From Nocardioides potassii (GTDB taxonomy: Bacteria > Actinomycetota > Actinomycetes > Propionibacteriales > Nocardioidaceae): a stretch of DNA of 64,000 nt. The stretch lies in the NCBI RefSeq assembly GCF_021648885.1, contig NZ_JAKJHZ010000009.1:434001-498000 (forward strand). Direction: 5' to 3'. The notes under the pieces are model-generated. The model ran no database searches, was not told the origin of the DNA, and saw only the letters and a list, made by a program, of their open reading frames with translations. Each line of letters starts with the position of its first letter. Position 1 is the stretch's first letter. The translations under genes were made by a program, and so were the position numbers. This document shows, one piece after another, positions 9,302-20,510 of the stretch.

Positions 9302-10071
9302 CGCGCCAGCACCCCCAACCGCTCGAACAGGTCGACGACAGCGGGCGCCGCCGAGGCGCCCTCGCCGAGGATCTCGACGCTGGACGGCGTCGGTGGTGGC
9401 AGCACGAGCCGCAACCGGCCCGTGCCGGTGGGCGCGGCGACCGGCTCACGCTCCTCGACCGGCGCCTTCTTGGCCTTCATCCGGCCCGGCACCGTCGGGT
9501 AGCGAGGCTCGACACCGCCCTCGAGGATCGTGACCACCGCGGGGAGCGGCAGCCGGTAGGTCTCGTGGCCGTCGGGTCCGGCGCCGCTCGCGGTCACCTC
9601 GCCGTCGGCGACGGACACCGTGCTGACGCCGTTGACGACGGGCCAGCCCAGCTCGTAGGCCAGCCGGATCCCGACCTGGAAGTCCCCGCTGTCGGCGGCA
9701 TCGTTGCCGAGGAGGACCAGCTCGTGGGGCGTGCCCGCCGCCTCGTGGTCCCGTACGACGGCCGCGATCTCGCGCGCGACGTCGGCCGGGCCGTAGGCCT
9801 GGGCGTCAGCGACGACGTGGGTCGCCGCGGTGCAGCCGACCGCGAGCGCCGTGCGCAGCTGCTCGACCGCGTCGGCGTCGCCGAGCGTCATCACGGTGGC
9901 GGAGCCGTCCGTGGCGCCGGCGACCTGGACGGCGAGCTCGACCGCGCACTCCTCGTGGGCGCTCATCGTGAAGCCGGCGTAGCGGCCGTCGACGCCCTGG
10001 CCGTCCTCGGTGAGGACGACCTCGCCCGACGAGTCGACGACCCGCTTCACGCAGACCAGTGGATTCGTCAT
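9298..10071 (-). CDS. etfB: electron transfer flavoprotein subunit beta
   Basis: 257 aa from the ATG at 10071, which overlaps the stop of the upstream flavoenzyme (ATGA, 10068-10071). It begins MTNPLVCVKRVVDSSG, a typical EtfB N-terminus, and continues through the AMP-binding fold (LLGNDAADSGDFQVGIRLA) to the conserved RYPTVPGRMKAKKAPV segment near the C-terminus. Longer readings in this frame are antisense or out-of-frame extensions. Partner of EtfA. Confidence 0.95.
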   Translation of the reverse strand: MTNPLVCVKRVVDSSGEVVLTEDGQGVDGRYAGFTMSAHEECAVELAVQVAGATDGSATVMTLGDADAVEQLRTALAVGCTAATHVVADAQAYGPADVAREIAAVVRDHEAAGTPHELVLLGNDAADSGDFQVGIRLAYELGWPVVNGVSTVSVADGEVTASGAGPDGHETYRLPLPAVVTILEGGVEPRYPTVPGRMKAKKAPVEEREPVAAPTGTGRLRLVLPPPTPSSVEILGEGASAAPAVVDLFERLGVLAR

Positions 10072-12608
10072 CGGATGCGCTCGTTGGTGGGGTCGAGGAG
10101 CGGGGTGGCGTCGATCGAGCCGACGGTCACCGGGTAGAGCTCCTCCATGTAGGACACCGCGAGCTCGTTGCCGATCGTCGCCTGCTCGGGCGGCAGGTAG
10201 GCGAGCAGCACGTGCTTGCCGAGCGACGGCGCGGAGCCGGCGCTGGTGACGTAGGGGTGGTGGCCGTGGCCGTCGGCCAGCGCCCCGCCGTCGCGGGTCA
10301 GGATCGGCTCGCCGCCGAGCATGTAGCGCTTCATGCCGGACGCCGAGGTGTGGTCGTCGACGGTCAAGGTGCAGAGCACCGCCTTCGGCTCCGCCTCCCG
10401 CTGGGCCAGGTAGGCCTCCTTGCCGACGAAGTCGGCCGCCTTGACCTTCGGGCGCTGCATGCCGGCCTCGACGATGCTGCGCTCGCCGTCGAGCTCGGCG
10501 CCGTAGGCGCGGTAGCCCTTCTCGATGCGACCGGTCGTGCCGTAGACCCCGATGCCGGCGGGGCGGGCGCCATGGGGTGCACCGGCCTCGAGCAGCGCCT
10601 CCCACAGGTCGGCCGCCTGCGACATCGGGACGTAGAGCTCCCAGCCGAGCTCGCCGACGTAGGAGATGCGCGAGGCGAGGACGGTGATGCCGGCCCCAGA
10701 CGGTGGGGACAACGTGATCTCGCGGCAGGTGAGGAAGCCGAATCCCTCGTCGGACACGTCGTCGGAGGTGAGCGAGGAGACGATGTCGCGGGCGCGGGGA
10801 CCCCAGATGCCGATGGTCGAGACGTCGTCGGTGCGGTCCGTCAGCGTCGTCGTACCGCCCTCGGGCAGGTGGCCTGCGAACCAGGCGCGGTCGGCCATGC
10901 CGTGGGCGCCGCCGGTGACCACGCGGAAGTGGTCGTCGCCGAGTCGCATCACGGTCAGGTCGGACCGGAAGCCGCCCTTCGCGTCGAGCACCGGCGTGTA
11001 GATCACCTTGCCGACGGCGACGTCGCACTGCGCGACGCAGGTGCGCTGGACGACGTCGAGCGCCTCGGGGCCCTCGATGTCGAAGATGCAGAAGGCCGAC
11101 AGGTCGATGACGGCGGCGGCCTCGCGCATCCGGAGGTGCTCGGCGTTGATGATCGGGCTCCACCACCGCGAGTCCCACTCGTGCTCGCGCGGCATCACGG
11201 CGTCGCCGTACTGCTCGAGGAGGTCGGCGTTGGACTCGTACCAGAAGGGCCGCTCCCAGCCGGCGGTCTCGAAGAAGACGGCGCCGAGCTTGGCCTGCGA
11301 GTCGTGCATCGGGGAGAGCCGCTGGTCGCGGTCGGACTCGTACTGCTCGGCCGGGTGGACGATGCCGTAGGTCTTGATGAACGACTCGGTGGTGCGCAGC
11401 CGGGTGTGCTCGCGGCGCTTCTGGTGCTGGTGGAAGCGAGCGATGTCGCTGTGGTGCAGGTCGATCTCGGAGTGCCCGTGGGTCATCCACTCCGCCACCG
11501 CGCGACCGACGCCGGGGCCCTCCTTGATCCACACGGCGGCGGCGGTCCAGAGGCCCGCGACCTCGCTCTCGCCGAGGATCGGGTTGCCGTCGCAGGTCAG
11601 CGACAGCAGGCCGTTGATGGCGTAGCGGATCTCGGCACCCTCGGCCCCGAGGAGCTCGGGCATCAGCTCGTAGGCCTGCTCGAGCTGCGGGTCGAAGTCG
11701 TCCTCGGTGAACGGCATCTCGGTCGGCGACAGCTTGGCCTGCTCGATCGAGGGGATGTCCTCCGGCTCGTGGAGGATCGCGCGGTGGGCGTAGGAGCCGA
11801 CCTCCATGTCGGCGCCGTGCTGGCGCTCGTAGCAGAAGGTGTCCATGTCGCGGATGATCGGGAAGGAGATCTCTCCCTCCTTCTCGGTCAGCTGGGGGCA
11901 GGGGCCCACGCTGATCATCTGGTGCACCGCCGGGGTCAGCGGGATGCTGATGCCGGCCATGTCGCCGAGCTTCGGGCTCCACACCCCCGCGGCGATCACC
12001 ACGGTCTTCGCCTCGATGTCGCCGCCCGTCGTGCGGACGCGGGTGATCCGGCGGGTGCCGTGGGGGCCGTCCTCGGTGTCGAGGCCGATGACCTCGACGG
12101 TGGGTACGACGGTGAGCTCACCGGTCGCCTGGGCACGCTCGCGCATGATCGTGCCGGCGCGCAGAGAGTCGACGACGCCGACGCCGGGGGTCCAGAAGGC
12201 GCCGATGAACTGGTCCTCCTCGATGAAGGGGACCTTCTCCTTCACGAAGGCGGGCGAGACCAGCTCGGCCTCGATGCCCCAGGCGCGCGCGCTCGACATG
12301 CGCCGGCGCAGCTCCTCCATGCGCTCCTCGGTCCGGGCGATCTCGAAGCCGCCGGACTCGGTGAAGACACCCATCTCCTTGTACTGCGCGACCGAGTCGA
12401 GCGTGATGTCGGTGATCTCGCGGGAGTGGTCGACGGTGAAGATGAAGTTGGACGCGTGACCGGTCGAGCCGCCCGGGTTGGGCAGTGCTCCCTTGTCGAT
12501 CTGCACCACGTTCTTCCACCCGAGGCGGGTGAGGTGGTGCACGAGGCTGTTGCCGACGATGCCGGCTCCGATGACGACGACGTCGGCGGTCGCGGGGACC
12601 TCTGCCAT
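10068..12608 (-). CDS. FAD-dependent dimethylglycine dehydrogenase-type enzyme with GcvT domain
   Basis: 846 aa. Residues 9-27 hold the dinucleotide-binding motif VVVIGAGIVGNSLVHHL. A His in STGHASNF sits where DMGDH-family enzymes attach FAD covalently. From about residue 430 the protein is GcvT/aminomethyltransferase-like, which in this family gives the released methylene group to tetrahydrofolate. The ATG at 12608 is preceded by a perfect AGGAGG; the longer reading to 12707 runs through the operator. It is co-transcribed with etfB-etfA, its likely electron acceptor. Substrate could be dimethylglycine or sarcosine; the betaine context favours dimethylglycine. Confidence 0.88.
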   Translation of the reverse strand: MAEVPATADVVVIGAGIVGNSLVHHLTRLGWKNVVQIDKGALPNPGGSTGHASNFIFTVDHSREITDITLDSVAQYKEMGVFTESGGFEIARTEERMEELRRRMSSARAWGIEAELVSPAFVKEKVPFIEEDQFIGAFWTPGVGVVDSLRAGTIMRERAQATGELTVVPTVEVIGLDTEDGPHGTRRITRVRTTGGDIEAKTVVIAAGVWSPKLGDMAGISIPLTPAVHQMISVGPCPQLTEKEGEISFPIIRDMDTFCYERQHGADMEVGSYAHRAILHEPEDIPSIEQAKLSPTEMPFTEDDFDPQLEQAYELMPELLGAEGAEIRYAINGLLSLTCDGNPILGESEVAGLWTAAAVWIKEGPGVGRAVAEWMTHGHSEIDLHHSDIARFHQHQKRREHTRLRTTESFIKTYGIVHPAEQYESDRDQRLSPMHDSQAKLGAVFFETAGWERPFWYESNADLLEQYGDAVMPREHEWDSRWWSPIINAEHLRMREAAAVIDLSAFCIFDIEGPEALDVVQRTCVAQCDVAVGKVIYTPVLDAKGGFRSDLTVMRLGDDHFRVVTGGAHGMADRAWFAGHLPEGGTTTLTDRTDDVSTIGIWGPRARDIVSSLTSDDVSDEGFGFLTCREITLSPPSGAGITVLASRISYVGELGWELYVPMSQAADLWEALLEAGAPHGARPAGIGVYGTTGRIEKGYRAYGAELDGERSIVEAGMQRPKVKAADFVGKEAYLAQREAEPKAVLCTLTVDDHTSASGMKRYMLGGEPILTRDGGALADGHGHHPYVTSAGSAPSLGKHVLLAYLPPEQATIGNELAVSYMEELYPVTVGSIDATPLLDPTNERIR

Positions 12609-12644
12609 GGGGGTGCCTCCTGGGCGGAGCGGTGAGTTCTGGAA

Positions 12645-12717
12645 GTTGCACATCGCGCAACACGTTGCGCTATGTGCGACGCGCCAAATGTACGCCGCCG
12701 CCCCCAAGCACTGTCAA
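12645..12717 (-). promoter_or_regulatory. promoter and tandem operator of the flavoenzyme-etf operon
   Basis: On the minus strand a perfect -35 TTGACA (12712-12717) and a -10-like TACATT (12687-12692) lie 19 bp apart. Directly downstream are two 17-bp palindromes, GTTGCACATCGCGCAAC (12645-12661) and GTTGCGCTATGTGCGAC (12664-12680), with starts 19 bp apart. The same pair occurs at four other promoters in this window. The position at or just after the transcription start suits repression. Confidence 0.75.
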
Positions 12718-12758
12718 GGAGGCTCGGGGGCGGCGGGACGGCCGTCGGCGGCCAGGCG

Positions 12759-14468
12759 TCAGGTCGGCCGGTCCGGCGGGGTGTCGCCCGACTCGGCGAC
12801 CTCCTCGGGCTCGGCGCCGTACGCCGCCAGGGCGACCGTGTGGTGCTCCATCGAGTCGTACTGCTGCGCGTGCTGCACGGCACGCCGTACGCGCGGCGGC
12901 AGGGTCGACTCGAACGGCTCGGCACGCAGTGCCTTCATCAGCGAGACGCACATGGCGCAGATGACGAGCATGAACGGCCCGGCCACGATGATCACGAGCG
13001 TCTGCAGCGCGCTCAGCCCGCCGGAGAAGAGCAGCACCGCGGCCACCGCACCCTGGGCGACGCCCCAGAAGATGACGAGCCACCGCATCGGCTCCTCCTT
13101 GCCGTTCTGGCTGAGCATCCCCATCACGATCGAGGCCGAGTCGGCGCCGGTGATGAAGAAGATCGCGACCAGGAAGACGGCCAGGACGACGGTGATGCTC
13201 GCGAGCGGGTACTGGCGGAGCATCGAGAAGAGCGCGCCTTCGCTGCCGGCCGCGAGGTCGGAGGTGAAGTCCTTGGCCCCGGAGAGCTGCAGGTCGAAGG
13301 CGGCGCCGCCGAGGATCGAGAACCACGCGAACGACACGACGCTCGGCACGAGGATCACGTAGACGACGAACTGGCGGATCGTGCGGCCCTTGGAGATGCG
13401 AGCGATGAACATGCCGACGAACGGCGTCCACGAGATCCACCAGGCCCAGTAGAAGATCGTCCAGGTGTTGAGGAACTCGCTGTCGCCGAAGGCGCCGGTG
13501 CGGAACGCCATCGTGGGCAGGTGCGTGAGGTAGCCGCCGAGCGACTCGGTGAAGGTGCTGAGGATGAACACCGTCGGACCGACGACGAAGAGGAAGAACA
13601 CGAGCAGCACCGCGGCGATCGCGTTCGCGTTGGAGAGCAGCTGGACGCCCTTCTCGATGCCGGTGACGGCCGAGAGGACGAAGCAGAGCGTCAGCACCGC
13701 GATGACGACGACCGTGAGCCACTTCGACTTGCCGGTCCCGAAGACGTCGTCGAGACCGCCGGTGATCTGGAGGGCGCCGAGGCCGAGCGAGGTCGCCGAG
13801 CCGAAGAGGGTGGCGAAGATCGCGACGACGTCGATGGCCTTGCCCGGGCCGCCCGTGGCGTGCCGCCCCAGGAGCGGTCCGAACGCGCCGGAGACCAGGT
13901 TGCCGGCGCCCTTGCGGTAGGCGAAGTAGCCGATGGCCAGGCCGATGACGGCGTACATGGCCCAGGGGTGGAAGCCCCAGTGGAAGAAGGCGTACTCCAT
14001 CGCGACGCGGGCGCTGTCCGGGGTGTTCGGGTCGCCGCGACCGGGCGGGGTGCTGGCGGCGCTCTCGGCGGTCAGGTACGTCAGCGGCTCGGCGACCCCC
14101 CAGAACATCAGGCCGATGCCCATGCCGGTGGCGAACATCATCGAGACCCACGAGAAGGTCGAGAACTCGGGCTCGGAGTCGTCGGGGCCGAGCTTGATGT
14201 TGCCGTAGCGGGACAGGGCGAGGTAGCCCGAGAACAGCAGGAACAGGGCGCTGACGAGGATGAACAGCCAGCCGAACAGCTCGGTGAGCTTGCCCAGGAT
14301 CGTGCCGGTGGTCTCGCCCATGCCGGTGGAGTCGAGGGTGCCCCACACCAGGAAGGCCACGGCCACCCCGGCGGCGACCCCGAAGGTCACCTTGTCGAGC
14401 GGGAAGTCGTGCCTGTGCGGCTCGTGCGGTGGGACGACGGACTCGCCGACCGGTTCCTTGATCGCCAT
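12759..14468 (-). CDS. BCCT-family betaine/choline/carnitine transporter
   Basis: 569 aa, about 12 membrane helices. The conserved BCCT core is visible: FYWAWWISWTPFVGMFIARIS with its tryptophan cluster, and GMGIGLMFWGVAEPL with the Gly-rich helix. The ATG at 14468 follows a GGGAGAG Shine-Dalgarno; the longer reading to 14564 crosses the operator and promoter. It has its own promoter and operator, separate from the ABC importer just upstream. Likely imports glycine betaine or choline by ion coupling; substrate choice cannot be settled from sequence. Confidence 0.93.
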   Translation of the reverse strand: MAIKEPVGESVVPPHEPHRHDFPLDKVTFGVAAGVAVAFLVWGTLDSTGMGETTGTILGKLTELFGWLFILVSALFLLFSGYLALSRYGNIKLGPDDSEPEFSTFSWVSMMFATGMGIGLMFWGVAEPLTYLTAESAASTPPGRGDPNTPDSARVAMEYAFFHWGFHPWAMYAVIGLAIGYFAYRKGAGNLVSGAFGPLLGRHATGGPGKAIDVVAIFATLFGSATSLGLGALQITGGLDDVFGTGKSKWLTVVVIAVLTLCFVLSAVTGIEKGVQLLSNANAIAAVLLVFFLFVVGPTVFILSTFTESLGGYLTHLPTMAFRTGAFGDSEFLNTWTIFYWAWWISWTPFVGMFIARISKGRTIRQFVVYVILVPSVVSFAWFSILGGAAFDLQLSGAKDFTSDLAAGSEGALFSMLRQYPLASITVVLAVFLVAIFFITGADSASIVMGMLSQNGKEEPMRWLVIFWGVAQGAVAAVLLFSGGLSALQTLVIIVAGPFMLVICAMCVSLMKALRAEPFESTLPPRVRRAVQHAQQYDSMEHHTVALAAYGAEPEEVAESGDTPPDRPT

Positions 14469-14485
14469 GGTGCTCTCCCGATCCC

Positions 14486-14557
14486 GTTGCGTTGTGCGCA
14501 ACGAAGTGCGTGTCTTGCAACGTGGCGGATACTGCTCCGCCCCCGGGCGAGAGTCAA
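14486..14557 (-). promoter_or_regulatory. promoter and tandem operator of the BCCT gene
   Basis: Minus strand -35 TTGACT (14552-14557) and -10 CAGTAT (14529-14534) are 17 bp apart. The operator pair GTTGCGTTGTGCGCAAC (14486-14502, perfect 6-bp arms) and AGTGCGTGTCTTGCAAC (14505-14521) begins at the expected transcription start. The two copies start 19 bp apart, as at the other four sites. The proximal copy ends 18 bp before the start codon. Confidence 0.78.
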
Positions 14558-14622
14558 GGCTCACCCGGGGGCGGGAACGGTACTACCGATCAGTGCCGGT
14601 CACCGCACGGCGACCGGTCGGA

Positions 14623-15615
14623 TCACTGCTGCAGCCAGGCGTCGACCTTGTCCTGGTTCTCCTCGATCCACTTGCTCGCGGCGTCCTCCGGGGACATGCC
14701 GTCGGCGGCGATGTAGCCCGCGACGACGTTCTGGTCGTCGTTGGTCCACTCGAAGTTCTTCACCAGGTTGACCGCGGTCGAGTCGCTGGCCGCCCAGTCC
14801 GTGCCGACGATCTTCTTCAGCTCCGTCTCCGGGTAGTCACAGGCCACCTTCTGCGGGTCGTCCTGGCAGCCGTCCTCGTAGGCCGGGAGCGAGACCCGCT
14901 GCATCGGCACCTCGGCGTTGAAGTACTGCGGCTCGTACCAGTAGCCGATGACCCACTCCTTGTTCTCCTCGGCCTTGCGGAACGCCTCGATCGAGGCGGC
15001 CTCGGAGCCGGAGTAGACGACCTTGAAGTCGAGGTCGAGGTTGTTCACGATCGCCTCGTCGAACTGGACGTAGGACGGGTCGGCGCCGAGGAACTGGCCC
15101 TTGCCGTCGGACTCCGAGGTGGCGAACTCCTTGGCGTACTTGTTGAGGTTGGACCACTCGAGGATGTCCGGGTGCTCCTCGGCGAGCCACGGCGGGACGA
15201 ACCAGCCGATGATGCCCACGTTGCCCTGCGGCCCGAAGTCCTCGGCACTGCCGTCGCCCTGGTCGGCGAAGAACTTCTTCTCCAGGTCGGGGTGTCCCCA
15301 GTCCTCGATGACGACGTCGACCTCACCGGTGCCGAAGCCCTGCCAGGAGACGTCCTCCTTGAGCTCCTTGTAGTTCACCGTGCAGCCGAGCTGCTCCTGG
15401 GCGACCGTGCCGACGACGTAGGCGCTGGCCTCGTAGCCGACCCACGGGTTGACGGCCATGTTGAGCTCGCCGCACTCGCCGCCGCTGTCGGCGGCCTGCT
15501 CCTCGTTGGCCTTGGTCTGCTCGTCGATGGAGCCCCCGCCGCAGGCGGACAGCACCAGGACGGCGGCGGTGGCGAGGACTCCCAGTCGGGCTCCTCGGCG
15601 TGTGGTCGTGCGCAT
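14623..15615 (-). CDS. proX: glycine betaine ABC transporter substrate-binding lipoprotein
   Basis: 330 aa. Lipoprotein signal with lipobox LSAC (Cys25) followed by a Gly/Ser linker. The OpuAC/ProX-type domain contains tryptophans that could form the aromatic box for quaternary amines (VNPWVGYEASAY, EWVIGYWYEPQYF). Last gene of the run aldehyde dehydrogenase, choline dehydrogenase, proV, proW, proX, 78 bp after proW and without an evident promoter of its own. Binds betaine, or possibly choline, outside the membrane. Confidence 0.92.
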   Translation of the reverse strand: MRTTTRRGARLGVLATAAVLVLSACGGGSIDEQTKANEEQAADSGGECGELNMAVNPWVGYEASAYVVGTVAQEQLGCTVNYKELKEDVSWQGFGTGEVDVVIEDWGHPDLEKKFFADQGDGSAEDFGPQGNVGIIGWFVPPWLAEEHPDILEWSNLNKYAKEFATSESDGKGQFLGADPSYVQFDEAIVNNLDLDFKVVYSGSEAASIEAFRKAEENKEWVIGYWYEPQYFNAEVPMQRVSLPAYEDGCQDDPQKVACDYPETELKKIVGTDWAASDSTAVNLVKNFEWTNDDQNVVAGYIAADGMSPEDAASKWIEENQDKVDAWLQQ

Positions 15616-15693
15616 GGTGCTTCTCCTCTTCCTTCGTGGGTTCCTGGTGGTGCTGTCGGTTCGTCCTTGCTGGTCGTACGACGTCGTGGTGGC

Positions 15694-17744
15694 TCAACTG
15701 CCGGGTGGCCCGATCGGCAGCCGGATGTTGAAGGCGCGGCGGGTCCCGGGGCCGTCGTCGCGTCGCCGGTCCGCCGCGGCACGGGTGATCCGGTCGAGCA
15801 TCACGCCGAGCAGCACGATGGTGAGTCCCGCGGCCGCGCCCTTGCCCCACGCCTCGCTGCGGGAGAAGCCGTACACGACGTCGAAGCCGAGCGCCCCGGC
15901 GCCGACGAGGCCGCCGATCACGGTCATCGACAGGACGTAGAGCAGGCCCTGGTTGGTGGCGAGCACGATCGAGCCCTTGGCCATCGGCAGCTGGACCTTG
16001 GTGATCTCCTGCCACGTCGTCTGGCCCGTCGAGCGACCCGCCTCGATGGTCGTCGGCGACACCCCCTTCACGCCGTCCGCGACGAGCTTGATCGCTGCGG
16101 GGGCGGCGTACACGATGCCGGCCACGATGGCGGTGAAGCGGCCGGGTCCGAAGAGCGCGAGGACGGGGATCAGGTAGACGAACGGCGGGATCGTCTGGCC
16201 CGCGTCGAGCAGGGGGCGGATGCCGAGGTCGACCCGCCGGTCGCGGGCCATCCAGACACCGAACACCAGCGCGAGCGCCATCACGAGCACGGTGGCGACG
16301 AGGGTCATGTTGAGGGTGACCATGGCGTCGTTCCACAGGTCCAGCCAGAGGATGCCGAGCAGGCACACGACGGTGATGACCAGCGCGCGGACGCCCCCGA
16401 ACACCAGGGCCAGCAGCGCGATCGCCGCGAACGACACGTACCACGGGGACTCGGCCAGGACGGACTGGACGGGGTTGAGCAGGTAGGTGGAGACGAAGTC
16501 CTTGAGGCCGCCGGTGACGCCGCCGAAGGTGGTGGTCACCCACTCGACCGCATCGCTCACGGCCTGGCTGATGCTGCTCCCGATCGAGTAGGTCGGGAAG
16601 TCGGCGAGGCTGACGTAGGTGCGCGAGAGGTAGACCGCGACGAGCGCCACGACCGCGCCGCCGACGACCTCGATGCGTCGCCGGAGCGGGTTCCGGTCGC
16701 CACCGCGGGCGACGCGCTCGGAGCGCTCGCTGGCGGCGGTGGTCGTGCGGTCGAGCATCACGGCCATCACGACGATCAGCACGCCCGGGACGAACGCCGT
16801 GCCGACGTCGTTGACGCGCAGGCCCTGCAGCACGGGCTTGCCGAGCCCGGGACCATCGACGAACGAGGCGAGCGTGGCCATCGACAGGGCGGCCAGCGTC
16901 GTCTGGTTGAGGCCCACGATGATCGTCTTGCGCGCCATCGGCAGCTGCACCTTCGTGAGCCGCTGCCAGTAGGTCTGGCCGGCCGAGTCGGTGGCCTCGA
17001 TCGTCGTGGTGGACACCTCACGGATCCCGAAGCCGGCGATGCGGATGATCGGCGGCAGGGCGTAGATGAGGGTCGCGACGACCGCGGCGCTGGTGCCGAT
17101 GCCGAAGAACAGCACGATCGGCAGCAGGTAGACGAACGTCGGCATCGTCTGCATGAGGTCGAGGAAGACCGTCACCACGGCGTTGGCGCGGGCGTTGGTG
17201 CCGATCCAGACGGCGAGCGGCATCCCGATGAGGACCGCCAGCAGCACCGAGATGCCGACGACGATGAGCGTGTCCATCGACTCGTCCCAGAAGCCCAGGA
17301 CACCGAAGGAGAGGAACGACGCCAGCACGAGCAGGGCGATCCGCCAGCTCGCGACGACCAGGGCGACGTAGGTCGCGATCGCCGTGACGCCCAGCCAGCC
17401 GATCTGCGGGACGGGCCGGGGGAAGGCGGGCTTGGAGACCAGCTCCTGCAACCAGGCGACGGTGGCCCGGAACGCGTCGGCGATCGCGTTGGTGAACTGC
17501 ATGACCGGGTTGGTGGCGCGGCCTTCCAGCAGCCCGTTCTGGATCTCGGTCAGCCGGTCGTGCAGGCCGGTGCGGGACAGCGCCGGGAGGTCGAGGGTGT
17601 CGCTGCCCTTGGTGAGGGCCCACACGACGACCCACAGGACGACGACCGCGGCGGCGGGGATCCAGCGACTCATGCCGGAGTCGGGGACCACCGGCGGGGC
17701 GGCGCCCGGCTCCACGGGGCGTGGCGGCGCGGGTGCCGTGGTGG

Positions 17745-17748
<4 letters not shown>
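15694..17748 (-). CDS. proW: betaine ABC transporter permease, two ProW units fused
   Basis: 684 aa, about twice the usual ProW length. The BPD-transporter domain occurs twice. Both copies carry the motif around [17 protein letters not shown] or [17 protein letters not shown], the STTTIEA/SPTTIEA segment and the EAA-like loop [14 protein letters not shown] or [14 protein letters not shown]. The ATG at 17748 overlaps the proV stop by 4 bp. One polypeptide probably supplies the whole permease instead of a homodimer. Confidence 0.93.
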
Positions 17749-18775
<1,027 letters not shown>

Positions 18776-18779
<4 letters not shown>

Positions 18780-20497
18780 GCCGTCTCCTGGTTGCGCGGG
18801 TCGCCGGGTGGGTGGAGCGGCGTGCCGCCACGGTGGCGGTAGTAGGGCACGTCGGCCGCGGGGAGCGGCGTACGACCTGCGATGAGGTCGGCGGCCTTCT
18901 CGGCGACCATCATCACGGGGGCGTAGATGTTGCCGTTGGTGACGTAGGGGAAGACCGAGGCGTCGACGACCCGCAGGCCGTCGGTGCCGTGGACCTTCAT
19001 GCTCGACGGGTCGACGACGGACATCTCGTCGATGCCCATCTTGGCGGTGCACGACGGGTGCAGCGCGGTCTCGGCGTCCTTGCGGACCCACTCGAGGATC
19101 TCCTCGTCGGTCTCGACCGCTGGCCCGGGCGAGATCTCGCCGCCGTTGAACGGGGCGAACGCCGGCTGGTTGAGGATGTCGCGTGCCACCCGCACCGCCT
19201 CGACCCACTCGCGCCGGTCGTTGGGGGTGGAAAGGTAGTTGAAGAGCATCTTCGGCTTCTGCCGAGGGTCGGTCGAGGCGATGCGCACCCACCCGCGGGT
19301 GTCGGCGTACATCGGGCCGATGTGCACCTGGTAGCCGTGGGCGTACTTGTCCTGCCCGGCCGGCGCGGAGCCGTCGTAGCGGATCGCGATCGGCAGGAAG
19401 TGGAACATCAGGTTGGGCCAGTCGACGTCCTCGTTGGACCGGCAGAAGCCACCGCCCTCGAAGTGGTTGGACGCAGCGGTCCCGGTGCGCTTGAGCAGCC
19501 ACTCGAGGCCGACCAGCGGGCGGTTGCGCCACTTGAGGCCCTCGACGATCGAGACCGGCTGCAGCGAGGCGTACTGGATGTAGACCTCGAGGTGGTCCTG
19601 GAGGTTCTCCCCCACGCCCGGCAGGTCGTGCACCATGTCCACCCCGAGCGGCTGCAGGTGCTCGAGGTTGCCGATGCCCGAGAGCTGGAGCAGCTGCGGG
19701 GTGTTGATGGCACCGCCGCAGAGGATCACCTCCCCGGCCCCGACGCTGTGGTGCCGCCGGCCCGCGCGGAGGTAGTCGACGCCCACCGCGCGGGTGCCGT
19801 CGAACCGGACCTTCGTCGCCTGCGCGAACGTCTCGACGGTGAGGTTCTTGCGGTTCATCACCGGGTGGAGGTAGGCGCGTGCGGCGGACATCCGCACGCC
19901 CTTGACGATGTTGCGGTCGAAGCGCCCGAACCCCTCCTGGCGGTAGCCGTTGACGTCGTCGGTCAGCGGGTAGCCGGCCTGCTGGGCGGACTCGAAGAAC
20001 GCGCTGAAGAGCGGGTTGGTGGCGGGGCTGCGCTCCAGCTTGAGGGGACCGGACCCACCGCGCCACGGGTCGGCGCCGATCATCCCGTCGGGGAGGATCA
20101 GCGACTCCATCCGCTTGAAGTACGGCAGGCAGTGGCGGTAGTCCCACGCCTCCATGCCCGGGTCGGCGGCCCAGCGCTCGTAGTCCATCGGGTTGCCGCG
20201 CTGGAAGATCATCCCGTTGATCGAGGACGAGCCGCCGAGCACCTTGCCCCGCGCGTGGTAGACCCGGCGACCGTTCATCGCCGGCTCCGGCTCGGTCTCG
20301 TACCTCCAGTCGTAGAGCGGGTTGCCGATCGGGAACGGCAGCGCGGCGGGGGCGTGGATCAGCGGGTCGAAGCGGTCGGTGCGCCCCGCCTCGAGCACCA
20401 GCACGGAGACCGACGGGTCGGCCGAGAGGCGGTTCGCGAGCGCGCAACCGGCGGACCCACCACCCACGATGACGACGTCGTACCGGTCCGCGCCCAT
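18776..20497 (-). CDS. betA: choline dehydrogenase (GMC oxidoreductase)
   Basis: 573 aa from the ATG at 20497, 13 bp after the aldehyde dehydrogenase stop; upstream in-frame sequence is antisense-like. GMC hallmarks: FAD motif [18 protein letters not shown] at the N-terminus, [20 protein letters not shown], the second signature [15 protein letters not shown], and the C-terminal HPSCTAKMG with the active-site His, then [14 protein letters not shown]. Oxidises choline to betaine aldehyde at the membrane in known family members. The context (BetB, ProVWX) supports choline over other GMC alcohols. Confidence 0.92.
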
Positions 20498-20510
20498 GTC
20501 CAGTCCCGTC